42,483 nt of DNA. Origin: Lachnospiraceae bacterium (GTDB lineage Bacteria; Bacillota; Clostridia; Lachnospirales; Lachnospiraceae). Below are positions 13,907 through 22,617 of this stretch, in pieces. The notes beneath the pieces are model-generated. The model ran no database searches. It saw nothing but the letters and a program-made list of their open reading frames with translations, and was not told the DNA's origin. Position numbers and translations under genes: made by a program. How positions within the stretch are numbered: the first letter of the stretch is position 1; each line of letters starts with the position of its first letter. Location of the stretch: positions 1-42,483 of the forward strand of contig JAILFA010000078.1 of NCBI GenBank assembly GCA_024687125.1, written 5' to 3'.

Positions 13907-15037
13907 TCTTTTTCCGGAACCGATCAGCTTAAGCAGATTGTAGATGCCGCTCCGGATCGCGTTGTTATCGTGATCCGCGCCGGCGATCTCATACCAGATA
14001 TGGTCTGTAGCGTTCGCCGCAAGCAGCTCATGATAGGACTTCGGATACTCTCCCACCACGGAATCCCTGCTGCCGCAGCAGAGGATGAACACCTCGGGCG
14101 TGACCGCGCCGTCCGCGAACTTCATCTCGCTCTCCGTGATCTGCCCCGGATGTGTCATGAACTTGTCGGTGGTAGGGACGATCCCGGGCGCCGCGGAGAT
14201 CGCGCACACATAGCCGAACAGCTCGGGGCGCTGCAGCGTGATATAGATCGTCTCGCGTCCGCCCATGGAAAAGCCGGCAAGATACGTGTTCTCTCTCCCC
14301 GTGCGCACGGAATAAGTGCTCTCGATGCAGGGCATCAGATCGGTGACCAGATCATTGATGAAATTGTCATAAGGAAGGCAGGCCTCTACGTCAAAAGCCG
14401 GCTTCTGGTCAGGGTCGGAAGACGCGTACATATTGGGGCAGACGACGATCATCTCTTCGATCAGGCCGTCTGCCGCCATATTCCCGACGATCTCTTTGAT
14501 CCGATTGTTCGCGTCCCCGGAAAAAGAGTACTCATCCCCGAAGATCCCGTGCAGGAGATAAAGCACCGGGTACTTGCCGTCTTCGCTGTAGTCTGCCGGA
14601 AGCAGGATGCTGTATCCCCGTTCCAGTCCGCAGGTCGTGGAAAAATATGTCCCGTGCGTAAACTCGCCATAGTTTACATCCGTACGGACAGCGGTGTAAG
14701 CCTCGGGGCATCGCTCCTCGATCCCTTCGGGAAGAGTCTCCCCTGGGGCAGCATCCGCCGCTTCCTGCTTCGAAGCTCCTTCGGCGTCCCGCGTCCCCGG
14801 CTGCGACGCTCCTTCGGTGTTGTCCGCTTCCGTACTGATGCCGGTCGCAAACGCTTTTCTGTCCTCTTTGCTGAGCCCCTCGTCTGCCGCTTCCGCAGTC
14901 TCTTCCACTGCCATTGTCTCTGCCGCTGCCGTGTTCCCGTTTTCCGCCATAGCCTTCTCCTGTATCTGTGTCTGCGTCCCGCATGCGCCAAGAAGGACTG
15001 CCAGCGCCGCGGTTATGACCGATGCCGTCCTCTTCAT
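13901..15037 (-). CDS. lipoprotein esterase, CE1/feruloyl-esterase-like alpha/beta hydrolase
   Basis: This 378-residue secreted lipoprotein has signal peptide MKRTASVITAALAVLLGAC (Cys19), then a low-complexity linker rich in Glu, Ala, Thr and Gly (~25-105). An esterase-D/CE1 type alpha/beta hydrolase follows (~115-378). It shows YPVLYLLHGIFGD, the nucleophile Ser257 in GFSMGG, an acid region in FILCCGSRDSVVGE and a catalytic His in AGADHDN. CE1 members remove acetyl or feruloyl groups from xylan and other hemicelluloses, or hydrolyse siderophore esters. The membrane anchor and long linker suit an enzyme acting on extracellular polymers. Its ATG overlaps the stop of the upstream diguanylate cyclase by 4 bp (ATGA), so it belongs to the MATE-cyclase-esterase operon. 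The specific substrate is not visible. Confidence 0.85.
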   Translation of the reverse strand: MKRTASVITAALAVLLGACGTQTQIQEKAMAENGNTAAAETMAVEETAEAADEGLSKEDRKAFATGISTEADNTEGASQPGTRDAEGASKQEAADAAPGETLPEGIEERCPEAYTAVRTDVNYGEFTHGTYFSTTCGLERGYSILLPADYSEDGKYPVLYLLHGIFGDEYSFSGDANNRIKEIVGNMAADGLIEEMIVVCPNMYASSDPDQKPAFDVEACLPYDNFINDLVTDLMPCIESTYSVRTGRENTYLAGFSMGGRETIYITLQRPELFGYVCAISAAPGIVPTTDKFMTHPGQITESEMKFADGAVTPEVFILCCGSRDSVVGEYPKSYHELLAANATDHIWYEIAGADHDNNAIRSGIYNLLKLIGSGKRD

Positions 15038-16119
15038 GACGCCCTGTCCCCGCAGATCAATGTATTCTTCCCGTGCTGCTTGCCGTAGTACATCCGCTCA
15101 TCGGCGACCCTGATGATATCCTCGGGCTCGCGGTAGCTCTCTTTGTATTCCTCGAGTCCGATCGTGACCGTCACGCGGACACGTTTGTTGAAGAATATCG
15201 TCGGCGTCGATTCGATGACCCTGCGGATCTCCTCCATCCTGGCACGCGCTTCGCCGAGCGACAGGCCCTTAAGCAGGATGACGATCTCCTCTCCGCCCCA
15301 TCTGCAGATCTCCCAGTCCTGCGACCGGCTCTTGATGATCCGCGACACATGGAGCAGAACCTCATCTCCGCAGTCATGTCCGTAGGAATCGTTGATGCTC
15401 TTGAAATTGTCCAGATCACAGAACGCCACGCAGAACCTTCTGTCCTGTCCGCCCTTCATGAGATCGTCGACCAGCGGGATAAAGCCGCGCCTGTTGAGCA
15501 GCCCAGTCAGCGCGTCCACTCTGGCGTCCTCGGTAAGCTGTTCGTTCTTCTCCTCCAGACTGCTCATCTCGAACTCGCTGGAATAGATGTAGACGATACT
15601 GTAGAAAACCATCGCAAAGAACATGGCAAAGGCAGAAAGGATCGTCAGGACCGCGCGCACTTCATCGGCCATCGGATAGACCGGCTTCATATCGGCATGC
15701 CCGATATACATGCACGCATAGAGAAGAAAGATCAGGAGCAGCGACATGACGATGATCCATCTCCTGGGGCCTTTGAACAGGTAGCATCCGAAGTAGATGA
15801 TGATCGGCACGATGGAAAACATGAAATAATGGGCTCCGCTGTTCCAGCCGATCAGATAGACGGAAACAATGGCGTAAACACACACCTCCAGCAGGATGCT
15901 CACATATACCGGCATGATGTATCCGCGTCTGCACAGCAGGGCGCATATCAGGTAAACACAGACGCTGAACACGTTAAATACGGCAAGAGGCGTCACACCG
16001 GCGTAAGCCGTGATACCCAGAAGTGTTGCGTGGACGAAGGCCATGACTGCGACCGTGAACATAAAGCTGTGATGCACAAGAAAGCGCATGATCCTTTCGA
16101 TTGCTTTTCTGTCTGTCAT
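15034..16119 (-). CDS. membrane diguanylate cyclase (GGEEI)
   Basis: This 361-residue protein has about six N-terminal TM segments (~15-175), a short coiled-coil link (SSLEEKNEQLTEDARV), then a GGDEF domain with DALTGLLNRRGF, FCDLDNFKSIND, YGHDCGDE and RWGGEEI. The motif is GGEEI rather than GGEEF; the metal- and GTP-binding residues are present, so it is probably active. I chose the ATG at 16119 because GGGAG lies 6 bases before it and it overlaps the MATE stop as ATGA; the in-frame ATG at 16149 is less likely. It overlaps the esterase by 4 bp. The membrane sensor could detect a small molecule or membrane state. The coupling to a MATE pump and a surface esterase is unusual. Confidence 0.92.
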   Translation of the reverse strand: MTDRKAIERIMRFLVHHSFMFTVAVMAFVHATLLGITAYAGVTPLAVFNVFSVCVYLICALLCRRGYIMPVYVSILLEVCVYAIVSVYLIGWNSGAHYFMFSIVPIIIYFGCYLFKGPRRWIIVMSLLLIFLLYACMYIGHADMKPVYPMADEVRAVLTILSAFAMFFAMVFYSIVYIYSSEFEMSSLEEKNEQLTEDARVDALTGLLNRRGFIPLVDDLMKGGQDRRFCVAFCDLDNFKSINDSYGHDCGDEVLLHVSRIIKSRSQDWEICRWGGEEIVILLKGLSLGEARARMEEIRRVIESTPTIFFNKRVRVTVTIGLEEYKESYREPEDIIRVADERMYYGKQHGKNTLICGDRAS

Positions 16120-17477
16120 TTGATCTCCCTGGTGATGTTCTTTATCCATCCGCCGTTTCTGTAATGATGGACAGCGAACGGCATCTTGGCAAATTCATCC
16201 GTACACATGAGGATATAGACCGTGAGCGGCGGAAGCCGGAAGACAAACGCGCTGAGCAGTCCCAGCGGCACGGCAAATCCCCACATGCAGATGATATCCA
16301 ATATCATACCATATTTTGAGTCCCCTCCGCACCTGAAAAGCGATGCGATCAGGACCGTATTGATGATCTGCCCCATCTGGTAGGCCACATTGATATAGAG
16401 CATGATCCGCAGATAGTATGCCGCCGTGGCCGAAATTTTGACCAGCCCCGGGATAAAGGGACTTGCTCCCAGCAGGACCGCCCCCGCGACCACCCCGGAA
16501 AGGAGCGTGACCCGGACGATGGAGGAGGCGTCCTTTTCCGCTTCCTGCAGACGGTTCTCGCCGATCTCCTTGCCGAGCATGATGGATGCCGCGGCGGCGA
16601 TGCCGAAGCCCGCAACTGTCACCAGATCTCTGGCAACGGAGACCACGGAATTGGCTGCCACGATATCGGAGCCCAGGTGTCCCATGATGATGGAATTCAT
16701 GTTGAACGCAAGTCCCCACATGGCGTCGTTGATAAAAGCCGGCAGGGAGTATTTCGCGAAATCGGCGACGAGCGCCCGCGGGATCCGGAACATGGAGATG
16801 ATATCCCTGGGCAGCTGCTTCTGCCTGAAAAAGTCAATGACGCAGACGATGAGCCCCGCGGCCCAGGACAGAGAAGTCGCGAGTGCCGCGCCCGCGATGC
16901 CCATCTTCGGAAAAGGTCCCGCCCCGAAGATGAGCAGATAATTCAGCACCACGTTAAGCATGAGCGTGGAAGCGGACAGGACGGCCGAAAAAAGTACCCG
17001 CTCACAGCTCTTGAGGATCGTGAGATAGGGCTGAACGATCCCCAGAAAGATGTAAGAGACGGCGACATAGCGCAGATAGACCGCCCCCGCGTCGATCAGT
17101 TCCGGGACATCCGTCCAGATCAGGATCAGCTGACGCGGGAAAAAGAAAGCACAGACCGCCAGCGACACCGTCACAAAAAGGGAGATCAGCAGACCGATCC
17201 CGAGGATCTTCGAGATCACCGTGCCGTCACGCTTTCCCCAATACTGGGAGGCCAGGATGGTGAGAGACGAATTCAGGCCGAAAAACAGGACATTGAGCAG
17301 GAACATCACCTGTCCCGCAAGACTCGACGCCGAAATGGAGGTCTGGTCGACCTGCCCGAGCATCACAACATCCGCCATGCTGACAGCCGAAGCGATCAGA
17401 TTCTGTATGACGATAGGAATGACCAGGACAAACAGTTCTCTGTAGAATCCCTTCCTGGCCCGCAGCAAATTCTTCAT
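16116..17477 (-). CDS. MATE family efflux transporter
   Basis: This 453-residue protein has about 12 TM segments in two related halves, as expected of MATE drug/sodium antiporters: ELFVLVIPIVIQNLIASAV and SMADVVMLGQVDQ in the first half, ARDLVTVAGFGIAAAASIMLG in the second. It is full length. It is first in an operon with a diguanylate cyclase and an esterase, joined by 4-bp overlaps. It is divergent from the LacI-EAL gene. The substrate is unknown; drugs, organic cations or a secreted metabolite are all possible. Confidence 0.93.
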   Translation of the reverse strand: MKNLLRARKGFYRELFVLVIPIVIQNLIASAVSMADVVMLGQVDQTSISASSLAGQVMFLLNVLFFGLNSSLTILASQYWGKRDGTVISKILGIGLLISLFVTVSLAVCAFFFPRQLILIWTDVPELIDAGAVYLRYVAVSYIFLGIVQPYLTILKSCERVLFSAVLSASTLMLNVVLNYLLIFGAGPFPKMGIAGAALATSLSWAAGLIVCVIDFFRQKQLPRDIISMFRIPRALVADFAKYSLPAFINDAMWGLAFNMNSIIMGHLGSDIVAANSVVSVARDLVTVAGFGIAAAASIMLGKEIGENRLQEAEKDASSIVRVTLLSGVVAGAVLLGASPFIPGLVKISATAAYYLRIMLYINVAYQMGQIINTVLIASLFRCGGDSKYGMILDIICMWGFAVPLGLLSAFVFRLPPLTVYILMCTDEFAKMPFAVHHYRNGGWIKNITREIK

Positions 17478-17518
17478 AGCAGATTTCCCAACTTGTATGT
17501 ATCAGATATCGGTAATCC

Positions 17519-17527
17519 ATTGTATCA
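17519..17527 (-). promoter_or_regulatory. extended -10 candidate for the MATE operon
   Basis: The minus strand reads TGATACAAT about 42 bp before the MATE ATG at 17477. It has the TGn extension and a near-consensus TACAAT. No convincing -35 was seen. Confidence 0.35.
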
Positions 17528-17610
17528 CAATCCGCGGCTTTTTTCCCTGCCGCCATCCTAAAATGATTGTTTTCGGGAGGGCTTTGTGATATGTTTAAAG
17601 GTGAGTAAAA

Positions 17611-20600
17611 ATGCGGAGCACACACATGTCGGACAGAAAACGGATCGCCCTGCTCATGGGGCAGGCGGATGAATTTTATCAGCGCAGATTTATCGACGGA
17701 TTTCTTCAGCAGACATTCGAAGCGGATATCGATGTCTGTATCTTTTCCATGTACCTCAAGTACCAGGATACGGAAAACAGAGAGCTCGGAGAATGCCGGA
17801 TCTACTCTCTGGTGAACTACACGCTGTTCGACGCGGTCGTCGTCCTGCCGGATACGATCCAGACCCCGGGGATGGCGCGAATGATCGAGGATCGGATCAA
17901 AAGTGATTTCAAAGGTCCTGTCCTCTATGTGGATCTGGAGAGCAAAAGCTTCCCCTGTATCATGACGGACAGCTACACCCCCGTCAAACAGCTGATCGAG
18001 CATCTGATCAGTGTTCACGGATACCGCGACATCGCGTTTCTTACCGGCAAGCGCTGGCATGAGCATTCCAGGAACCGTCTGCAGGCCTACCGGGATGCGA
18101 TGAACGCGGCAGGACTGCCCATCCGCGAGGACAGGATCTTTTACGGAGATTTCTGGTATACCAGCGGTAACTCCTGTGCGGAGGAGCTCCTGAAGAACAG
18201 GGACGAACTGCCGGAGGCGGTCGCCTGTGCCAACGACTTCATGGCCATCGGACTCTGCGAGGAGCTCACGAAACACGGTGTGAGAATCCCGGAGGATATC
18301 GCTGTCGTCGGTTTTGATTCCACGGAGGAGGGACAGAGAAGTCCCAGCCCCCTGACAAGCGCCTATATTCCTGCCAGAGAGACCGGCCTGAGGGCGGCCA
18401 GGAGCATCTTAAGTCTCATGCGCGGGGGCGGTATTGATGAAACACTCGATGAAACCGAACTGTTCATCGGTACCAGTTGCGGCTGCACGGACAGCGGCAG
18501 TCTGTCCGCCGGTTATCTGCGGAGCTCCTGGACCACGACGCTTTCCGAAGAAGGCTTCCTCTCCATGCACAATCATTTCATGGAGGACATGCTCTCGCAG
18601 AGAGATCTCCGCGGTTTCCTGGATACCGTGTATTCCCACGTATATCAGCTCAAGGACTACGACAGCTTTCATCTGTGTCTCCCGGAGGACTGGGATGACG
18701 CCGGACTTTCCGACGACGAGACCAAGCTGGTTGCCGCCAACCCGGACCGGATGATCCGTGTGCTCGCTTCCTTCCGGGGCGCCGGCCGCGTCGACAGAGT
18801 CGGACAGAAGGAACTCTTCGACACCTCCCTGCTGCTGCCCGAGCTGCATACGCGGCGCGAGACACCGATGGCATGGTTCTTTACGCCGCTCCACTTCGGT
18901 GCCCGCAATTTCGGCTACGCGGTGATCAGCTACGGCAATATGACGCGCAGCTACGACGAAGACTACCGCCTGTGGATCCAGACCTTCTGCTGCGGCATGG
19001 AAGGCATCCGCCGCACCCTGCTGACGCAGGCGCTGCGCAGAGCGATGTCCAAAACCACCATGCAGGCCAAATTCCCCGGCGGCTTTATGGGCAAGCCGGG
19101 CGATGAGACAGAGCTCACCCGTGAGGACGAAGAGACACTCGCCTGCGTCCGGCAGCTGCTGGATGAGAATCTCTTTACCTATCATTTCCAGCCGATCGTC
19201 AGTGCCGTGGACGGCAGCATCTACGCATATGAAGCGCTGATGCGCGCCAGGACAGAGCGGCGGATCTCCCCGCTGGATATCCTGAAATACGCGGGCATGC
19301 TGCACCGCCTTCCGGACGTGGAACGCGCCACCTTTGTCAATGTCCTCGAGCATCTTGCCAGAGAGGAACAGGCCATCGGCGAACGGCATATCTTCATCAA
19401 CAGCATTCCGGGGACCAGACTCTCCGCGGGAGATGAAAAGCTCATCGAAGAGCTGCTGCTCTCCAGGAGCGGGCGCGCCGTCATCGAACTGACAGAACAG
19501 GCGGAGCTGGATGATGAAGCCCTGGAGCAGATGAAACGGCGCCACAGGCACCTGGGTGTGGGTACCGCCGTCGATGACTACGGTACCGGTTATTCCAATG
19601 TTTCCAATCTTCTGCGCTATATGCCGGACTATGTCAAGGTGGACAGATCTCTCCTGTCCGAGATTCAGGACAGTCCTTCCAAGCAGCACTTCGTCCGGGA
19701 GATCGTCAGCTTCGCGCACGATACGGATATCAAGGTGCTTGCGGAGGGTGTGGAGACCTCGGATGAACTGCGCACCGTGATCGAACTGGGCTGCGATCTC
19801 ATTCAGGGCTACTATACGGGCAGACCCGGGCCGGAGATCCTGCAGCATATCGCCCCGGAGATCGAGGAAGAGATCCGCTTCTATCAAAAGGAACGCCAGG
19901 AAGGTGTCGGCCGCAGAAGCTACCGGACCGGACGCGCCAACAGACTGTCCGCAGGTTCCCTGATCCGGGACGGCTATCAGACCATCGTCACCGCCGGCGG
20001 AGAAGCCGCGTTCCGGGATTATATCCTGAGCGGCACCCCCGGGCAGAAGACGGAGCTGACGATCGAAGTACAGGAAGGCTATGACGGACAGATCACGCTG
20101 GATAATGTGAGTCTCCTGAGTCCCAAGCTCAGGCCGTGCATTGATATCGCTCCGGGCGCGAAAGTGGTCCTGGAGCTCCACGGGGAAAATCTTCTCTCGG
20201 GAGGCGGCATCCATGTACCGGAGGGGGCCTCTCTTTCGTTCCGCGGCGACGGGGATCTGACGATCCGCATGAACCAGCGGCAGTATGCCGCGATCGGCGC
20301 GCCGAACGGCCGGGCCGGCCAGCTGGACTTCTATCAGAGCGGCACGCTCCTTCTGGATGTCGGAGGCACGCGCGGTCTCGGGATCGGCGGTGAAAGCGGC
20401 GCCGACATCAGTGTCCACAGCGGGCGATTTGTGATACAGCAGAGCGGCGACCAGGCTGCCGCGATCGGCTGTCTGGACGGCGATATCCGCATGGAGTTTG
20501 ACAACTGTGATATCGATGTGACCTTCTCGGGTACTTCGGGGATCGGAGCGGGCTCTCTCGCGGGCTCCGCTGAGCTTATCGTCAAAAAGACATACTGCCA

Positions 20601-20910
20601 CTGCATCGCAAACGGCGAAGAATATGCCGCTATCGGCAGCTTGAGCGGCAGTGCGGCAAAGCTGCGTTTCGACGAGCTCGGAGCCGACATGGAGATCCAT
20701 GCGGGGACAGGAACCGGGGCCGGCGCTCTTAAGGGTTCTTCGGAAATCCTGATGAACGACACCGGTTTCCGATATACAGGCTTCGGCGCCGAGAACTATG
20801 CCTACGGCGGCACGCAGGACAGCGGAAGCGTCCGGATGGACAATTCCAACATCACAGCCCAGATCTCCAACGATACGGAACGTGTCACCATGCTGACCGA
20901 TGTCATGTAG
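17611..20910 (+). CDS. LacI-type sensor / EAL c-di-GMP phosphodiesterase / glycine-rich beta-repeat fusion
   Basis: This 1099-residue protein lacks a signal peptide or membrane segment. Residues ~6-290 form a LacI-type ligand domain ending in SCGC (C290, C292), then a GAF-like linker (~295-490). Both look homologous to those of the GH53 fusion. The EAL domain (~505-755) has the EALMR motif (Glu541), FINSIP, VIELTEQAEL, DDYGTG (Asp655-Asp656), VKVDRSLL, LAEGVET and QGYYTGRP, so all residues for c-di-GMP hydrolysis are present. There is no GGDEF. From ~783 to the end is a beta-rich domain with at least six repeats of ~22-27 residues centred on A-I-G-x-x-x-G, as YAAIGAPNG, GLGIGGESG, AAIGCLDG, GIGAGSLAG, AAIGSLSG and GTGAGALKG. 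This resembles right-handed beta-helix or carbohydrate-binding repeats of surface proteins, here in a cytoplasmic enzyme. The ribosome site AAAGGTGAG lies 5 bp before the ATG. Confidence 0.88.
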   Translation: MRSTHMSDRKRIALLMGQADEFYQRRFIDGFLQQTFEADIDVCIFSMYLKYQDTENRELGECRIYSLVNYTLFDAVVVLPDTIQTPGMARMIEDRIKSDFKGPVLYVDLESKSFPCIMTDSYTPVKQLIEHLISVHGYRDIAFLTGKRWHEHSRNRLQAYRDAMNAAGLPIREDRIFYGDFWYTSGNSCAEELLKNRDELPEAVACANDFMAIGLCEELTKHGVRIPEDIAVVGFDSTEEGQRSPSPLTSAYIPARETGLRAARSILSLMRGGGIDETLDETELFIGTSCGCTDSGSLSAGYLRSSWTTTLSEEGFLSMHNHFMEDMLSQRDLRGFLDTVYSHVYQLKDYDSFHLCLPEDWDDAGLSDDETKLVAANPDRMIRVLASFRGAGRVDRVGQKELFDTSLLLPELHTRRETPMAWFFTPLHFGARNFGYAVISYGNMTRSYDEDYRLWIQTFCCGMEGIRRTLLTQALRRAMSKTTMQAKFPGGFMGKPGDETELTREDEETLACVRQLLDENLFTYHFQPIVSAVDGSIYAYEALMRARTERRISPLDILKYAGMLHRLPDVERATFVNVLEHLAREEQAIGERHIFINSIPGTRLSAGDEKLIEELLLSRSGRAVIELTEQAELDDEALEQMKRRHRHLGVGTAVDDYGTGYSNVSNLLRYMPDYVKVDRSLLSEIQDSPSKQHFVREIVSFAHDTDIKVLAEGVETSDELRTVIELGCDLIQGYYTGRPGPEILQHIAPEIEEEIRFYQKERQEGVGRRSYRTGRANRLSAGSLIRDGYQTIVTAGGEAAFRDYILSGTPGQKTELTIEVQEGYDGQITLDNVSLLSPKLRPCIDIAPGAKVVLELHGENLLSGGGIHVPEGASLSFRGDGDLTIRMNQRQYAAIGAPNGRAGQLDFYQSGTLLLDVGGTRGLGIGGESGADISVHSGRFVIQQSGDQAAAIGCLDGDIRMEFDNCDIDVTFSGTSGIGAGSLAGSAELIVKKTYCHCIANGEEYAAIGSLSGSAAKLRFDELGADMEIHAGTGTGAGALKGSSEILMNDTGFRYTGFGAENYAYGGTQDSGSVRMDNSNITAQISNDTERVTMLTDVM

Positions 20911-20939
20911 AAAAAGTCTGACTGCAGAGGGAGACGGAT

Positions 20940-21278
20940 ATGGCAATTCAGGTTCTGTTTTTCATTTTCATCTTCGGATACATCCTCTGGCGCGCCCAGA
21001 AGGTAGATAAGACACAACTCCGGCAGAAGTTCTCGGAGCTGCAGAACGCCGCTTCGGAGGGCCAGAAAAAGGTTGCCTCCGACGGCCACGTGATCCCCGC
21101 AAAAGACGATATCTCCTGCGCGCGGTACGGCCATCAGCACAAAAAAATAAAAGACCCCGCCTTTCCGGAGGCGCAGTTCATTGTACACAACGAGCCCCCG
21201 ACGGGGTATATCAATCTGAACGGGAAAATGCTCAAGCGTTCAGAGGCGGATGAATATATGAGAAAGTACGGCGGCTGA
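20940..21278 (+). CDS. small membrane-anchored protein of unknown function
   Basis: This 112-residue protein has one N-terminal TM (~3-17, VLFFIFIFGYILW) and a charged cytoplasmic or extracytoplasmic tail with YINLNGKMLKRSEADEYMR near the C-terminus. GAGGGAG lies 6 bp before the ATG. It follows the LacI-EAL gene by 29 bp and may be cotranscribed. It converges with the SCP2-like gene, the two stops directly abutting. I do not recognise the family. Confidence 0.7.
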   Translation: MAIQVLFFIFIFGYILWRAQKVDKTQLRQKFSELQNAASEGQKKVASDGHVIPAKDDISCARYGHQHKKIKDPAFPEAQFIVHNEPPTGYINLNGKMLKRSEADEYMRKYGG

Positions 21279-21611
21279 TCAGTCGTTCAGCGTCCGCAGC
21301 GCCGTAGCGAAAACGATTGCCTTTTCGATATTTCCTTCTACATTGATCTTGCCGTCCGATAACGCCGAGGCGGCATCGAGCATGCCGGACAGGAGCACCG
21401 TCAGTGTGTCGGCGTTCGTACGGATCTTGCAGTCATAATCATAATACTCGTAAGGCTGAACATCGGCCCAGCCGTTATCAAGCTCCACGTAGAAAGCGCC
21501 TTCGCCCTCTCCCTCAACATCGATCTCGATCGCGGCGTGCTGATCGATCACGGATGTATCGATCCTTTCCGCCGCCTGTTTTGCTTCTCTGACAATATCT
21601 TCGTAAGTCAT
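21279..21611 (-). CDS. SCP2-like sterol-carrier domain protein
   Basis: This 110-residue protein has the layout of a short SCP2 domain: an amphipathic N-terminal helix, a beta sheet (AAIEIDVEGEGEGAFYVELD, CKIRTNADTLTVLLSG) and DGKINVEGNIEKAIVFATAL near the end, matching the family's G-x-x-x-x-x-G-D-x-x-x-A pattern. Bacterial SCP2-like proteins are small lipid-binding proteins with few known functions. GGAAGAG precedes the ATG. It is transcribed in the same direction as corA, 73 bp downstream of it. Confidence 0.7.
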   Translation of the reverse strand: MTYEDIVREAKQAAERIDTSVIDQHAAIEIDVEGEGEGAFYVELDNGWADVQPYEYYDYDCKIRTNADTLTVLLSGMLDAASALSDGKINVEGNIEKAIVFATALRTLND

Positions 21612-21684
21612 GGTCTCTTCCTTCTGTCGTGTCGGTCTTTAAAACCAAAACCTTATCTATTATATCACAGATCTTCTGTCCTTT

Positions 21685-22599
21685 CTACAGCCATTTTTTC
21701 CGGCGGAAGAAAACAAGGCTCAGGATCACGATCAGAATACAGACGACTATGACGACCGGATATCCCCAGGTGGTCTCGAGCTCCGGCATATACTTGAAGT
21801 TCATGCCGTACCATCCGACGATGAGCGTGAGCGGCATAAAGACGGTCGTAACGATCGTGAGGACGGTCATGATCCGGTTCTGCTTGACATCCAGCCTGGA
21901 CTGATAGGTATCCCGGATCTGGTTTGTATAGTCCAGCAGGGAATTCACCACGCCGTGCAGTCTCGAGGCCCTGTTGGAGAACAGCCTGAAAAATCGGATG
22001 TTCTCGGCCTTGAAGAACCCGTTCTCGTTTTCCTCAAACTCCTGTGCCAGATCGACAAGCTGGCTGTAATGCGTACGCATGACCCGAAGAAAGCCCCGGA
22101 TATCATTGAGGCAGTTCAGGTCGGCGTCTTTTCCGCTGTCGATGTCATTGTCGATGGCGTCCATCTTTCTCTCGTATTTTTCCAGGATTGAGGAATCCTC
22201 CTTGATGATCTGGTAGAGAAAGTCGTAGAGAAACCGCTCCAGGCTCGGCATCCGCCACTTTTTCGCCGCGGCGATCTCTCCGATGATCCCGGACGCCGTA
22301 TCCCAGGGATCGATAAAGACGATGCCCTTTTCATCGAGTACAAAGGCGAATTTTCTTGTCTTTCCCTCAGGGTCGCTGCGGTCGGGGATCGCAAAGGTCC
22401 CCGTGATGGAATCATAGTTGGTCTCGGCTTTTGTGGTATGGAAATAGAGCAGCTCCGGATCCATATCGATGCCCATCTCAAAGGCATCGCACTGCGCTGT
22501 CCACTCCGTGGGGGACAGGACCGCCACATAGGGCTTTTCGCCGCTGTGACACTCCTGTACCGTGCATTCCTTAAGGGTTGTATCGATCAGATAATACAT
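21685..22599 (-). CDS. corA: CorA-family magnesium/divalent cation transporter
   Basis: This 304-residue protein has a large cytoplasmic N-terminal domain with a long helix (~130-235), then two C-terminal TM segments. The first ends in the diagnostic GMN motif (GWYGMNFKYMPE), the second is WGYPVVIVVCILIVILSLVFF, and the basic tail RRKKWL follows. CorA forms pentamers for Mg2+ or Co2+ uptake. It starts 18 bp after the HAD phosphatase, GGGAGAG preceding the ATG, so the two probably share a transcript. Confidence 0.92.
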   Translation of the reverse strand: MYYLIDTTLKECTVQECHSGEKPYVAVLSPTEWTAQCDAFEMGIDMDPELLYFHTTKAETNYDSITGTFAIPDRSDPEGKTRKFAFVLDEKGIVFIDPWDTASGIIGEIAAAKKWRMPSLERFLYDFLYQIIKEDSSILEKYERKMDAIDNDIDSGKDADLNCLNDIRGFLRVMRTHYSQLVDLAQEFEENENGFFKAENIRFFRLFSNRASRLHGVVNSLLDYTNQIRDTYQSRLDVKQNRIMTVLTIVTTVFMPLTLIVGWYGMNFKYMPELETTWGYPVVIVVCILIVILSLVFFRRKKWL

Positions 22600-22617
22600 G
22601 AGCGCTCTCCCTCTGTA

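Noticed and set aside
18409..20946. 845-codon open frame on the minus strand
   Set aside because: It lies exactly opposite the LacI-EAL gene, whose motifs are complete. Its product is rich in Arg, Asp, His and Val with no domain. GC-rich codon use leaves such antisense frames open.
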